Program-made: the position numbers and the translations under genes
The notes under the pieces: model-generated
What the model saw: only the letters and a program-made list of their open reading frames with translations
What the model was told of the DNA's origin: nothing
Database searches by the model: none
Assembly: GCF_041429775.1 (NCBI RefSeq)
Contig: NZ_CP163421.1
Coordinates: 1,302,001 to 1,366,000 of the forward strand
DNA length: 64,000 nucleotides
Source of the DNA: Glycocaulis abyssi
Lineage (GTDB): Bacteria > Pseudomonadota > Alphaproteobacteria > Caulobacterales > Maricaulaceae
Direction of reading: 5' to 3'
Shown: piece by piece, positions 1-8,069 of the stretch
Layout of the letters: every line of letters starts with the position of its first letter
How positions within the stretch are numbered: the first letter of the stretch is position 1

Positions 1-28
1 TGCCGCATCGATCGGAAGTGCCGAAACT

Positions 29-601
29 GTGCTCATGGATGAAAGCTGGAAACAGGACGGCCAAAAGGCAATCACGCAGCGCAGGCGCATACGCTCCAAA
101 AGCGATGCCGTCTCGCGGGCACAGGCCGATCTGTGGGCCGTCGATCACCGGGGGAAACCGGCCATCAAGCCGCCGCCGCCCGCCGGGCGGGCGCTGGCCA
201 ATGTGATCCGTCCGCTCGCCAAGGCCTTCGGACCCGGCGCCTCTGAGCTGGAGGAGCACTGGGAGGCGATTGTCGGTGAAGCACTGGCGCGCTGGACCAG
301 CCCTGAAAAACTGCAATCAGGCACACTGACCGTGCGGGCGCGCGGGCCTGCCGCCGCGCTGATCGAGGCGCAATCGGGCGTGATACTCGAACGCGTCGCG
401 CAATATGCCGGCAAGGCGCCCAAGCGCCTGCGCATCGTACAGGGCTCGCTGGCTGCGCCTGCCGGGCCGGTACGCCGCGCGGCAAGCCGGGTAGTCAAAC
501 GCGCCGAACCCCTGCCCACGCCGGCCGCCGATCCGGCAGAGCGCCTGGCGGCGGCGCTAGCCGATTTTGCGGCGGCGGTGAAGGAACGCGAGGGCGGGTA
601 G
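29..601 (+). CDS. DUF721 (DciA-like) family protein
   Basis: A 190-residue protein starting at GTG, with an in-frame ATG two codons on. The middle (about residues 55-140) reads like DUF721: an N-terminal helix 'LANVIRPLAKAF', the conserved 'HWEAIVGEALARWTSPEKL' segment, then 'GTLTVRARGPAAALIEAQS' and 'LERVAQYAGKAPKRLRIVQG'. DUF721 is related to DciA, which helps load the replicative helicase in bacteria lacking DnaC or DnaI; that role is family knowledge, not shown here. In alphaproteobacteria such genes often lie near mutY and dsbA, but the upstream side is cut by the window edge. The C-terminal tail is Ala/Arg-rich and low in complexity. Confidence 0.8.
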   Translation: MLMDESWKQDGQKAITQRRRIRSKSDAVSRAQADLWAVDHRGKPAIKPPPPAGRALANVIRPLAKAFGPGASELEEHWEAIVGEALARWTSPEKLQSGTLTVRARGPAAALIEAQSGVILERVAQYAGKAPKRLRIVQGSLAAPAGPVRRAASRVVKRAEPLPTPAADPAERLAAALADFAAAVKEREGG

Positions 602-623
602 CTTCGTCCTCGCTGTCCAATGC

Positions 624-739
624 TGTCATCCTCCGGCCGAGCGTTCGCGAGGTCCGGGGGACCCATGCCTCAATCTTTCCGCCCGATCGCTCTTTGCAGG
701 CATGGGTTCCCCGGATGGCTGCGCCACCGGGGAATGACA
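624..739. repeat. Large intergenic inverted repeat
   Basis: Between two convergent genes. The left arm starts TGTCATCC and runs to GGGACCCATGCCT; the right arm begins AGGCATGGGTTCCCC and ends GGGGAATGACA, so the block can fold on itself. Similar GC-rich palindromic blocks recur in other gaps of the window. It could act as a bidirectional terminator, but no T-run is seen. Confidence 0.6.
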
Positions 740-752
740 AGTTGTTGGAACC

Positions 753-1298
753 CTACTCCGCATCCGCCTCGATATGCAGGCGCACGGTGACGGTGGGTGC
801 CACTTCGGCCCAGCTGGAACCGCCCACGCCAAACTCTGCCCGCACGATCTCCAGACTGCCTTGCGCCACGGCGCGGCCATTATTGATCTCGACAGTGAAG
901 GGCAGAACGGCGCCGCGGCTCTCGCCCTTGATGGTCAGCGTGCCACGGGCCTCATAGCCTTCATCAGTGGCCACAATCTCTTCGGACACAAAGACCGCTT
1001 CGGAATATTCGGCCACATGCAGGCCATCGCGGCTGACCAGAGCCGACTGGTATTCACGGTTCGGGATAGTGCCGGTATCGCTGGTCACGCGCGCGGAAAT
1101 CTGCGCGTTTTCAAGATCTTCCGGATCGAAGCTGATCTCGGCAGAGAACTCGGCGAATGTGGCGGCCACGGCCTGCCCGAAAACACGGGTTTCGGCGGTC
1201 ACTTCAGACGCAGCTGTGTCAATCACCCAGTCCTGAGCCGACAGGGGAAAAGTGCCGGTCAGGGCAAAGGCAAAAGCGGCGATGGATGCACGGATCAT
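753..1298 (-). CDS. YceI family periplasmic protein
   Basis: A 181-residue protein with an N-terminal signal peptide (residues 1-21, cut after 'PLSAQ'). The mature part has the YceI pattern: 'WVIDTAASEVTAETRVFG', the paired-strand segment 'AEISFDPEDLENAQISARV', 'GTLTIKGESRGAVLPFTVE' and a final 'VTVRLHIEADAE'. YceI proteins are lipocalin-like beta barrels that bind polyisoprenoid chains such as quinones. It is last of three minus-strand genes (YceI lipoprotein, cytochrome b561, this gene), an arrangement like E. coli yceJ-yceI. Its ligand cannot be told from sequence. Confidence 0.88.
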   Translation of the reverse strand: MIRASIAAFAFALTGTFPLSAQDWVIDTAASEVTAETRVFGQAVAATFAEFSAEISFDPEDLENAQISARVTSDTGTIPNREYQSALVSRDGLHVAEYSEAVFVSEEIVATDEGYEARGTLTIKGESRGAVLPFTVEINNGRAVAQGSLEIVRAEFGVGGSSWAEVAPTVTVRLHIEADAE

Positions 1299-1333
1299 GG
1301 GGAGGTCTCCGTTATCGGTTGTTTTTCTGATAT

Positions 1334-1918
1334 TTATACGCGGGGTTTGAGAAACGGGATCATGCGGGTGAGCACGTTGTCCCTGTTGATGAAATGGTGC
1401 TTAAGGGCCGCGCCCACATGCAGGGCCAGCAGCACAAAAATCACCCAGCCGCCAGCGCCATGAATCGAGCCGAGCGGTTCATAGGCCTCGTTGGGCACCG
1501 GCAGGTGCGGCAGTTCCAGCGCTGGATTATTGGCCAGATAGCTCGGGAAATTGGTCGCCGAGGCCGTCAGCCAGCCCAGCACCGGCACGGCGATCATCAC
1601 CGCGTAGAAAGCGATATGCGTGGCGCGCGCGGCTATTGCTTCCCACGGCTTCATCGTGTCCGGCATGGGCGGGACCTTGTGCGTAAACCGCCAGCCGAGC
1701 CGGGCCAGCGCCAGCACGAGAAGGCTGATCCCGATCGTCTTGTGCCAGTTATAATAGGTCTGCACCTCGGCAAAGCTCAGCTCGCCCGCCAGCGCCTGAT
1801 CGCGCATATCCTCCATCTGCCAGCCCATGAAGATCATGCCGACCAGCAGGGCCGCCATCAGCCAGTGGAGGAGAATAGCGACCGCCGTGTAGCGGGGTTG
1901 TTCGGTGGTGCTCGTCAT
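1334..1918 (-). CDS. Cytochrome b561 family membrane protein
   Basis: A 194-residue inner-membrane protein with four predicted hydrophobic segments (about residues 11-31, 57-77, 94-118, 153-175). Candidate haem-ligand histidines lie in them: 'ILLHWLMA' in helix 1, 'YNWHKTIGIS' before helix 2, 'ARATHIAFY' in helix 3 and 'LALHVGAALKHH' in helix 4. The family passes electrons between quinol and periplasmic acceptors. It sits between two YceI genes, 6 bp from the upstream one, so co-transcription is likely, and a shared role in quinone or redox handling in the envelope is a reasonable inference. Confidence 0.9.
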   Translation of the reverse strand: MTSTTEQPRYTAVAILLHWLMAALLVGMIFMGWQMEDMRDQALAGELSFAEVQTYYNWHKTIGISLLVLALARLGWRFTHKVPPMPDTMKPWEAIAARATHIAFYAVMIAVPVLGWLTASATNFPSYLANNPALELPHLPVPNEAYEPLGSIHGAGGWVIFVLLALHVGAALKHHFINRDNVLTRMIPFLKPRV

Positions 1919-1924
1919 CGCGCC

Positions 1925-2521
1925 CTAATCCCTTGCGATAAATTCCGCCTCGATAGATAGGCGCACCGTGTCACCAATGAAATTGCCTGGCAAGCGGCCA
2001 ATATCGAACTGCGTCCGGTCGATCTCGAAATAGCCTCTAAATCCCAGCATGTTACGCCGGACTAGCGGATTGAAGACGCCGCCGTAAAACTCTGTTTCCA
2101 TTATGACAGGACGGGTCACCCCTTTCAGGGTGAGCAGGCCGTGCACCTCGCCTGTCACCTCACTTGTTACAACTATCCTCTCGGAAACGAACACAATTTC
2201 GGGATGGTCAGCCGCATCCAGCCAGCCGGAGCCGCGCAACAGTTCGTCAAAATCAGGATCACCGGTAGAGACCGAGGCCGCGTCCACGATTGCGGTCAGT
2301 TCTGCGTCTTCCGGGCGGACAGGATCAAACTCGAGGCTTGCGCGCACGCCGTCAAAGCGCGCCGTGTACCAGGAGAGCCCCAGATGGCGCACCTGCCAGG
2401 TGACGCTCGTGTGCTCGCCGTCCAGCTCCCACGCGCCCGCAGGCAGCCGGGCAGGATCCGTCACCGGCGCGGAAACGCAGGACGCTAGCAGCAGCGTTAT
2501 CGCAGCAAGCACAAGACGCAT
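1925..2521 (-). CDS. YceI family lipoprotein
   Basis: A 198-residue product if the ATG at 2521 is used. That start is chosen because AGGAGG lies 8 bases upstream and the protein then opens with a lipoprotein signal ending in the lipobox 'LLASC'. A longer frame to 2578 has no such site. The mature part is YceI-like: 'WELDGEHTSVTWQVRHLGLSWYT' (shown here in part), 'ASLEFDPVRPEDAELTAIVD', 'GLLTLKGVTRPVIMETEFYG' and 'DRTQFDIG..PGNFIGDTVRL'. It keeps the classical YceI features better than the downstream paralogue. It is first of a three-gene unit with cytochrome b561 and the second YceI. Confidence 0.9.
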   Translation of the reverse strand: MRLVLAAITLLLASCVSAPVTDPARLPAGAWELDGEHTSVTWQVRHLGLSWYTARFDGVRASLEFDPVRPEDAELTAIVDAASVSTGDPDFDELLRGSGWLDAADHPEIVFVSERIVVTSEVTGEVHGLLTLKGVTRPVIMETEFYGGVFNPLVRRNMLGFRGYFEIDRTQFDIGRLPGNFIGDTVRLSIEAEFIARD

Positions 2522-2578
2522 GGGACAAGCCTCCTTCAAGTCTTGACGCAAAGCTAGGGCGGATGGCGGGGATGTCAT

Positions 2579-2662
2579 GGATCCCCCTTGTTCGTTTCAC
2601 CGGCGTAAGCCGGTGCCCAGCCCTTTCTGGGTCCCGACTTTCGTCGGGAAAACCCAGCACTG
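2579..2662. repeat. Extragenic palindromic repeats
   Basis: Short adjacent hairpins between divergent genes: CCGGCGTAAGCCGG and CCCGACTTTCGTCGGG, followed by ACCCAGC/ACTGGGT. The block resembles those in other gaps of this window. Any promoter for the acyl-CoA dehydrogenase must lie between this block and 2769. Confidence 0.55.
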
Positions 2663-2768
2663 GGTGGAATCAGCTCCCGCGCCCCCATGCCGCACAGCTT
2701 CGCCCTCGCGTTCGGCGCGCGCCGCGCTATGTTCCCTGTCGCAAAAACCTGAACCGGGGAGACCATCC

Positions 2769-4553
2769 ATGAGCTATCGCGCGCCTGTCCGCGACATCCG
2801 TTTCAGCCTTGAGGAAATCGCGGCGCTGGACAGCGTGCGCGCCACCGGCGCTTTCCCGGAGTTTTCCGGTGATCTGACCGGTGCCATCCTCGAGGAAGCG
2901 GCCAGGCTCTGCAATGACGTGATCGCGCCGCTGAACTGGCCGTCAGACCAGCAGGGCTGCACGCTGAAAGACGGCGAGGTAAAAACCCCCGATGGCTTCC
3001 CGGCGGCCTATGCCAAATTCGTCGAAGGCGGCTGGCAGGGCCTGCAGTTTGGCACAGAACATGGCGGAATGGGCCTTCCACGCGCGCTGGGCTGCGCACT
3101 GATGGAGATGCTGCAGAGCGCCTCGATGAGCTTTGGCCTTGGTCCGATGCTCTCCTTTGGCGCCATTGAGGCGCTGATCGCGCATGGTTCTGACGAGCAG
3201 CGCACGCTCTATCTGCCGAAAATCATTTCCGGTGAATGGTCAGCCACGATGAACCTCACCGAGCCGCAGGCCGGATCGGATGTCGGCGCGCTGCGTACCA
3301 AGGCCGAACCCAATGGCGATGGCAGCTGGGCGGTTTCAGGACAGAAAATCTACATCACCTGGGGCGAGCATGACTGCGCAGAGAATATCATCCATCTGGT
3401 GCTGGCGCGCACGCCAGACAGCCCGGCCGGCACCAAGGGCATCTCGCTCTTCCTGGTGCCCAAATTCCTGCCCGATGAGAACGGTAATCCCGGCAAGCGC
3501 AATGGCGTGAAAGCCATTGGCCTTGAACACAAGATGGGCATTCACGGCTCTCCCACCTGCACAATGGAATATGCAGGCGCTACCGGCTGGCTGATCGGCG
3601 AGGAAAACCGCGGCATGGCCGCCATGTTCACCATGATGAACTCGGCGCGCCTGAATGTGGGCGTGCAGGGCGTCGGCATTGCCGAGCGCGCCTATCAGCA
3701 GGCGTTTGAGTTTGCAAAAGAGCGCCGTCAGGGCCGCGCACCGGGCGTCGAAGGCCCTGCCCCGCACGCGATCATCGATCATCCTGATGTGCGCCGCACG
3801 CTGGGGCTGATGAAAGCGAAGATCGAAGCGGCGCGCGCGATATGCTTCCACGCGGCGGTGGAAGGCGATCTGGCCGAGCACCACGGCGACGAGAAGGAAG
3901 CGGCCTGGTCGCGCCGGCGCGAGGAATTGCTGATCCCCGTTGCCAAGGCCTGGTCGACCGATCTCGGTGTCGAGATCGCCTCGCTTGGCGTGCAGATCCA
4001 TGGCGGGATGGGCTTTATCGAGGAGACGGGCGCCGCCCAGCATTACCGCGATGCGCGCATCGCCCCGATCTATGAGGGCACGAACGGCATTCAGGCGATC
4101 GATCTGTCAGGCCGCAAGCTGTCCATGGAGGGCGGGCTCGCCTTTGCCGAGCTGATCGAGGATATCCGCCAAACGGTCGAGGATTGCGAGACCTCGTCCA
4201 ACCCGGCTTTGCCCGAGCTGGCGGCGCGCCTGAAGCCCGCTGCCGATGCGCTGGAAGAGGCCACAGGCTGGATGATATCGGCCGGCATGGAAGACCGGCT
4301 GGCCGGCTCCACCGCCTTCCTGAAGCTGACCGGCGATGTGACGGGCGGCTGGCTGTTGTGCGTCGGCGCGGTGGCCGCGCAGCGCCGCCTGAAAGAGGCC
4401 GAGGGTGATGCGGCTTTCTCCGAGAACCGTATCGCGCTGGCGGGCATCTATGCCGAAACGGTGCTGGCCGCCGCGCCGGGCCTGCTGGGCGAAATCCGCA
4501 TGGGCGCCGCCCCGCTTTTCGAGCCGGGTCTTGCCATGCTGGAGAGTGCGTGA
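2769..4553 (+). CDS. Acyl-CoA dehydrogenase, long form (DmdC-like)
   Basis: A 594-residue flavoprotein starting at 'MSYRAPVRDI', preceded by GGGGAG; the upstream in-frame extension runs through repeat DNA and is not protein-like. The order is: N-terminal helical part, middle domain with 'NLTEPQAGSDVGALRTKA', 'IYITWGEHD', and a C-terminal domain with 'QIHGGMGFIEETGAAQHYRDARI' (in part) and 'IYEGTNGIQAIDLSGRKL'. About 100 extra C-terminal residues match the extended acyl-CoA dehydrogenase group that includes 3-methylmercaptopropionyl-CoA dehydrogenase (DmdC). The substrate is not predictable; such genes are common as general fatty-acid enzymes. It has no coupled neighbour. Confidence 0.9.
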   Translation: MSYRAPVRDIRFSLEEIAALDSVRATGAFPEFSGDLTGAILEEAARLCNDVIAPLNWPSDQQGCTLKDGEVKTPDGFPAAYAKFVEGGWQGLQFGTEHGGMGLPRALGCALMEMLQSASMSFGLGPMLSFGAIEALIAHGSDEQRTLYLPKIISGEWSATMNLTEPQAGSDVGALRTKAEPNGDGSWAVSGQKIYITWGEHDCAENIIHLVLARTPDSPAGTKGISLFLVPKFLPDENGNPGKRNGVKAIGLEHKMGIHGSPTCTMEYAGATGWLIGEENRGMAAMFTMMNSARLNVGVQGVGIAERAYQQAFEFAKERRQGRAPGVEGPAPHAIIDHPDVRRTLGLMKAKIEAARAICFHAAVEGDLAEHHGDEKEAAWSRRREELLIPVAKAWSTDLGVEIASLGVQIHGGMGFIEETGAAQHYRDARIAPIYEGTNGIQAIDLSGRKLSMEGGLAFAELIEDIRQTVEDCETSSNPALPELAARLKPAADALEEATGWMISAGMEDRLAGSTAFLKLTGDVTGGWLLCVGAVAAQRRLKEAEGDAAFSENRIALAGIYAETVLAAAPGLLGEIRMGAAPLFEPGLAMLESA

Positions 4554-4573
4554 CCTGCTAAACTCCCAGACCC

Positions 4574-4770
4574 CTCCATGTCATCCCCCGCTTTATGCGG
4601 GAGACCCATGCCCCTTTGGTTGCGTTTCCCCGACGCAAGTCGGGATTCAGAAAGAATGGACCCCGGCTCGGGGGCCGGGTCCCCGGATTGGGGCGCCGTT
4701 CGGGAAAATTCTGGCAGCTTCACCATAGACCTCTCCACCGGGGTCCCGGCCCCCGAGCCGGGACCCATGG
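4574..4770. repeat. Extragenic repeat cluster with inverted GC-rich units
   Basis: Fills most of a 350-base gap. It contains CCCCGCTTTATGCGGG, CCCGACGCAAGTCGGG, and two copies in opposite orientation of a unit around ACCCCGGCTCGGGGGCCGGG (about 4659 and 4740). Related units occur near 46915, 59290 and 63090. No protein-like frame is seen here. Confidence 0.65.
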
Positions 4771-4905
4771 CCGTGTCTCACTGCAAGACAGGCTTGGCAC
4801 TCCAGCCATCGCAGCCGGCGTGTAGGGCAGCCCGATGGCGGACTGATCTTATCCCCTCCCTCTCGCCTGCCCGTATCATGCACCTCGCCGGTCTGGTGGA
4901 AGGGC

Positions 4906-5034
4906 ATGACCCTGATCCCGCTGGCCGTAGCGGGATGTTATGGCGTGACAGCGCTGGCCGTGTATCTCGGTACCGGACGGGCAGCGCGGCGCATAGGCCC
5001 CGCTGCCACTGCCGGCAAACTGCTAGCCGCCTAG
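4906..5034 (+). CDS. Possible 42-residue membrane miniprotein
   Basis: An ATG at 4906 is preceded by GTGGAAGGGC, a usable ribosome site. It reads MTLIPLAVAGCYGVTALAVY, then a basic stretch 'GRAARRIG' and 'ATAGKLLAA'. This gives one hydrophobic helix followed by positive charge, as expected for a small inner-membrane protein. Its stop overlaps the stop of the convergent DUF4870-like gene. I recognise no family. A chance frame is possible. Confidence 0.35.
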   Translation: MTLIPLAVAGCYGVTALAVYLGTGRAARRIGPAATAGKLLAA

Positions 5035-5414
5035 ATCCAGAAACCGCGCGGATCGGTGTGGGTGCGTCCCTCCGTCAGGCGGATCAGCCCCACTACCGCG
5101 CGCACGATGAACCAGATGGCCGTGGCCAGCATGATCAGAAGGCCAAGGCCGAGCAGCCAGATGGTCAGCACGCCGATAATCATGCCGGCAAGCCCGTACC
5201 AGAAGGTGCGTATCTGATAGACGTAGTGGTTCTTTATCCACTCCGGCGCCTCGGTCATGCGCACATAGGCCAGGATCACCGCAACGATGGCGGTCAGGCC
5301 CGTCACCACGGAGAGTATCTGCAATATGTAACAGACAAGCGCGAAGGTGCGGTCCGTGTCATTGGGGCCCGGTGCCGGTGGCGGGGCGGCTTGTGTGGTC
5401 TGCTCTTCGGTCAT
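5031..5414 (-). CDS. DUF4870-like small integral membrane protein
   Basis: A 127-residue protein with a Pro/Ala-rich N-terminal tail and three or four hydrophobic helices (about residues 26-48, 70-90, 92-114). 'EAPEWIKNHYVYQIRTFWYG' sits between helices, as in DUF4870/Tic20-like membrane proteins, where a conserved segment before helix 2 binds no known cofactor. The function is unknown. It is divergent from the 81-residue membrane protein at 5534. Confidence 0.75.
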   Translation of the reverse strand: MTEEQTTQAAPPPAPGPNDTDRTFALVCYILQILSVVTGLTAIVAVILAYVRMTEAPEWIKNHYVYQIRTFWYGLAGMIIGVLTIWLLGLGLLIMLATAIWFIVRAVVGLIRLTEGRTHTDPRGFWI

Positions 5415-5533
5415 GGGGAGAGGCCCTTCCTTGTCATGGCGTGCGGCGCTGAAACGACACTGTTACAAATTTAATGCAGGCGCAGTGGTGTTTCGCCTTG
5501 GTTGTCACGCGCGGCGCGGCCAATATTCAGCCC

Positions 5534-5779
5534 ATGATTGGTACGGATAATCAAGCTGGCAGCGCCCTCGCCCGATGGCTGGAGCGAGGCTTTCTCGCCG
5601 CTGGCGGGCTGGGCCTGGTGGTGCTGGGCATCGTGCGCGTGATCGCGGGCGAAGGCCTTGCCTATCCGCAATCACTGGTCTGGATGCTGCCGTGTGCCCT
5701 ACTTGCAGCGGGCTGCACACTGCTCTACTGGCGTGTGGCCACACGAATGCCGCGAATGACAGGCAAGGAAGCCCCATGA
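5534..5779 (+). CDS. Small inner-membrane protein, unknown
   Basis: An 81-residue protein starting at 'MIGTDNQAGS'; a longer frame begins 60 bases earlier but its extra residues are not protein-like. It has two hydrophobic helices (about residues 18-38 and 48-68) and a short basic tail. Its stop overlaps the ATG of the next gene as ATGA, so translation is likely coupled with the YbjQ-like gene and, through it, with lepB. I do not recognise a family. Confidence 0.6.
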   Translation: MIGTDNQAGSALARWLERGFLAAGGLGLVVLGIVRVIAGEGLAYPQSLVWMLPCALLAAGCTLLYWRVATRMPRMTGKEAP

Positions 5780-6105
5780 CCAGCCCCGCCATTATTGTAA
5801 CCATGTCAGACAGCGTGCCCGGCCGCCAGTTGGGCGATGTCCTGGGCATTGCGCGCGGCAGCGTGGTGCGCGCGCGCTTTTTCGGGCGTGACTTCGTTGC
5901 CGGCCTTCGCAATCTGGTCGGCGGCGAGGTGAATGAGTATACCGAGCTCATGGCACAGGCGCGCGAGCAGGCCATGGCGCGCATGATAGCGCACGCCGCC
6001 GAGCTGGGTGCCGACGCCGTCGTCACCTTCCGCTTTTCCACTTCCACCATCACTGAAGGCGCTGCCGAGATCCTGGCCTACGGGACGGCAGTGAAGCTGA
6101 CATGA
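5776..6105 (+). CDS. YbjQ/UPF0145 family protein
   Basis: A 109-residue soluble protein. Typical family features are the opening 'IIVTMSDSVPGRQLGDVLGI' (GR motif), 'VNEYTELMAQAREQAMARM', 'AAELGADAVVTFRFSTS' and a closing 'AEILAYGTAVKL'. The family is also called heavy-metal-binding domain YbjQ and forms pentamers; its role is not established. It overlaps by ATGA both the gene before it and lepB after it, giving a three-gene unit. Confidence 0.88.
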   Translation: MTSPAIIVTMSDSVPGRQLGDVLGIARGSVVRARFFGRDFVAGLRNLVGGEVNEYTELMAQAREQAMARMIAHAAELGADAVVTFRFSTSTITEGAAEILAYGTAVKLT

Positions 6106-6893
6106 CCGATCATTCCGGCGACGGCGAAGTTCGCTCGCAGAACATGGTGACTGCCTTTTTCCGCCGCGTCATGTCGGAGTTTGGCGAGACGATCCGCTTC
6201 TTTGCCGGTGTGGCGGCCGTCTGGTTTGCGCTGGTGACATTCGGGTTTGCCGCCTTCCACATTCCCTCCGAGAGCATGCAGCCGGCCCTGCAGGTCGGCG
6301 ACCGCGTGCTGGTCTCGAAATTCTCATACGGCTATTCGCGCCATTCCCTGCCGCTGGGCATTGGCTACGCCCTGCCGGACAGCTGGACCGGACGCCTTCT
6401 GCATTTTGGCGGGCCGGACCGGGGCGAGGTTGTCGTGGTGCGCGATCCGCGCCAGGGCATCAATATCATCAAGCGTGTGATCGGCCTGCCCGGTGACACG
6501 ATAGAGGTGCGCGGCGGCCGCCTGATCATCAATGGCGATGTCGTCGAGCGCGTGGAGCAGGACGTGATCCGCTACCGCACGCGCGAGGGGCAGATTGTCG
6601 CGGTGACGGTCTATGAGGAGCTGCTGCCCAATGGCAACAGCCATATCATCTATGAACGCACCGACAGTGCGCTGCTGGACAATGCCGGACCCTTCCGCGT
6701 GCCCAGTGACAGCTATTTCCTGATGGGCGACAATCGCGACGCATCGGCAGACAGCCGCGTCGCTACCCAGCTTGGCTATGTGCACCGCGACAATATCGTG
6801 GGCCGTGCCTTCACCGTGCTCTTCACCTTTGCCAGCTGCCGCAATGAGGAAGGGCTGACCTGCCCGCCCTGGAGGGTCTTCCGCGGACTGTAA
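6102..6893 (+). CDS. lepB: Signal peptidase I
   Basis: A 263-residue type I leader peptidase of the inner membrane, which cleaves Sec and Tat signal peptides. One N-terminal transmembrane helix (about residues 33-52) is followed by the catalytic serine in 'PSESM' (Ser58), a box with 'GDRVLVSKFSYG', the catalytic lysine in 'NIIKRVIGLPGD' (Lys124) and the conserved 'FLMGDNRDASADSR'. A C-terminal Cys pair lies at 'ASCRNEEGLTC'. In many alphaproteobacteria lepB is next to rnc and era; here it instead overlaps a YbjQ gene, so it may be a second, accessory copy. Confidence 0.93.
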   Translation: MTDHSGDGEVRSQNMVTAFFRRVMSEFGETIRFFAGVAAVWFALVTFGFAAFHIPSESMQPALQVGDRVLVSKFSYGYSRHSLPLGIGYALPDSWTGRLLHFGGPDRGEVVVVRDPRQGINIIKRVIGLPGDTIEVRGGRLIINGDVVERVEQDVIRYRTREGQIVAVTVYEELLPNGNSHIIYERTDSALLDNAGPFRVPSDSYFLMGDNRDASADSRVATQLGYVHRDNIVGRAFTVLFTFASCRNEEGLTCPPWRVFRGL

Positions 6894-6935
6894 TTGCGCT
6901 CTAGGCTCCCCTGCCTGAAAAGGGAGGAGAGCCAG

Positions 6936-7808
6936 ATGAGCCTGCGCGGCAAGACCATCTTCATTACCGGAGCCAGCCGGGGCATTGGTCTGGCGATTGC
7001 GACACGCTGCGCGCGCGACGGAGCCAATATCGCCATTGCGGCCAAGACGGCTGATCCGCACCCCAAGCTGGAAGGCACGATCCACACCGCCGCCGCGGCC
7101 ATAGAAGCCGCCGGTGGCAAGGCCCTCCCCATACAGTGTGATATCCGCGACGAAGACAGCGTCGAAGCCGCCGTGAAAGCGACGGCTGAGCGTTTCGGCG
7201 GCATCGACATTGTCATCAACAATGCCTCGGCCATCTTTCCGATGCCCACGAAAGACACGCCCGCCAAGCGCTGGGATCTGATGCACCAGGTCAATGCGCG
7301 CGGCACCTATATCGTCACGCGCGCCTGCCTGCCCTATCTGGAGAAGGCAGAGAACCCGCACATCCTCGCCCTCTCCCCGCCGCTGGACATGCGCGCCAAA
7401 TGGTTCGGCCCGCACGTGGCTTATACCAGCGCCAAGTATGGCATGAGCCTGTGCGTTCTGGGCTGGTCGCAGGAGTTCCGGGGCAAAATTGCCGCCAATG
7501 CGATCTGGCCGCGTACCGCCATCGCCACTGCCGCCATCGCCAATGTGCTGGCGGGCGAAGAGGCGTTCAAAAACTGCCGCAAGCCGGAAATCCTCGCCGA
7601 GACCGCCTACCGGGTTCTCACCAAGCCGGCGGCGGAATTCACCGGCCATTTCCTCATCGATGACAGCTTCCTCGTCTCCGAAGGCGTCACCGATCTCGAC
7701 CAGTATTCGGTCGAGCCGGGGGTGGAATTGCTGCCCGATTTCTTTGTGCCGGACGATCCGCCCGCCCCGCCGGGCGTGAAGATCATGGCGATCCCGCTGG
7801 GGCATTAG
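6936..7808 (+). CDS. SDR family oxidoreductase (HSDL2-like)
   Basis: A 290-residue short-chain dehydrogenase starting at the ATG at 6936 behind AGGGAGGAG. Motifs: 'TGASRGIG' (cofactor glycine loop), 'NNASAIF' and the catalytic 'YTSAK'. The insert 'AAKTADPHPKLEGTIHTAA' and the tail 'DFFVPDD' match the group that includes human HSDL2 and bacterial homologues. The residue after the second beta strand ('AAKTADPHPKL') favours NADP, as is common in that group. The substrate is unknown. It follows lepB by 42 bases and could be independently transcribed. Confidence 0.88.
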   Translation: MSLRGKTIFITGASRGIGLAIATRCARDGANIAIAAKTADPHPKLEGTIHTAAAAIEAAGGKALPIQCDIRDEDSVEAAVKATAERFGGIDIVINNASAIFPMPTKDTPAKRWDLMHQVNARGTYIVTRACLPYLEKAENPHILALSPPLDMRAKWFGPHVAYTSAKYGMSLCVLGWSQEFRGKIAANAIWPRTAIATAAIANVLAGEEAFKNCRKPEILAETAYRVLTKPAAEFTGHFLIDDSFLVSEGVTDLDQYSVEPGVELLPDFFVPDDPPAPPGVKIMAIPLGH

Positions 7809-7835
7809 GTTTCCGGGCGCGACTTCCAACAGTTG

Positions 7836-8056
7836 TCATGGCCCGGTTTATCCGGGCCACCTATGCCTGGGAGATGAAGGCTAGCGGGTGCCTTGCAGGC
7901 CGTTGTGCGGCCTGAAAAGCGCGACTGCGCGCCCGCGACTGCCTGTGCCCGCGCAGGCGGGTATTCGCGGAATATCGCAACGCGGCCTGCCCCCGGCTAC
8001 GACCGGGGGATGCGTTGCGGAACTAAAGAGGCATGGGTCACCCGCATAAAGCAGGT
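7836..8056. repeat. Extragenic palindromic repeats between convergent genes
   Basis: Contains GGCCCGGTTTATCCGGGCC, CCCGGCTACGACCGGGG, and GGCATGGGTCACCCGCATAAAG (in part), each resembling the repeat family seen in other gaps. No credible gene is present in the 260 bases between the SDR and the flavoprotein. Confidence 0.5.
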
Positions 8057-8069
8057 GATGACAAACCGG

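Noticed and set aside
4578-5474. 298-codon plus-strand frame
   Set aside because: It runs through repeats and then antisense through the DUF4870-like gene; its sequence is a shadow.
6102-6893. lepB as part of a lepB-rnc-era operon
   Set aside because: The genes on both sides are a YbjQ-like gene and an SDR, not rnc or era.
6324-7829. 501-codon minus-strand frame
   Set aside because: It is antisense to lepB and the SDR gene, both of which have full motifs.
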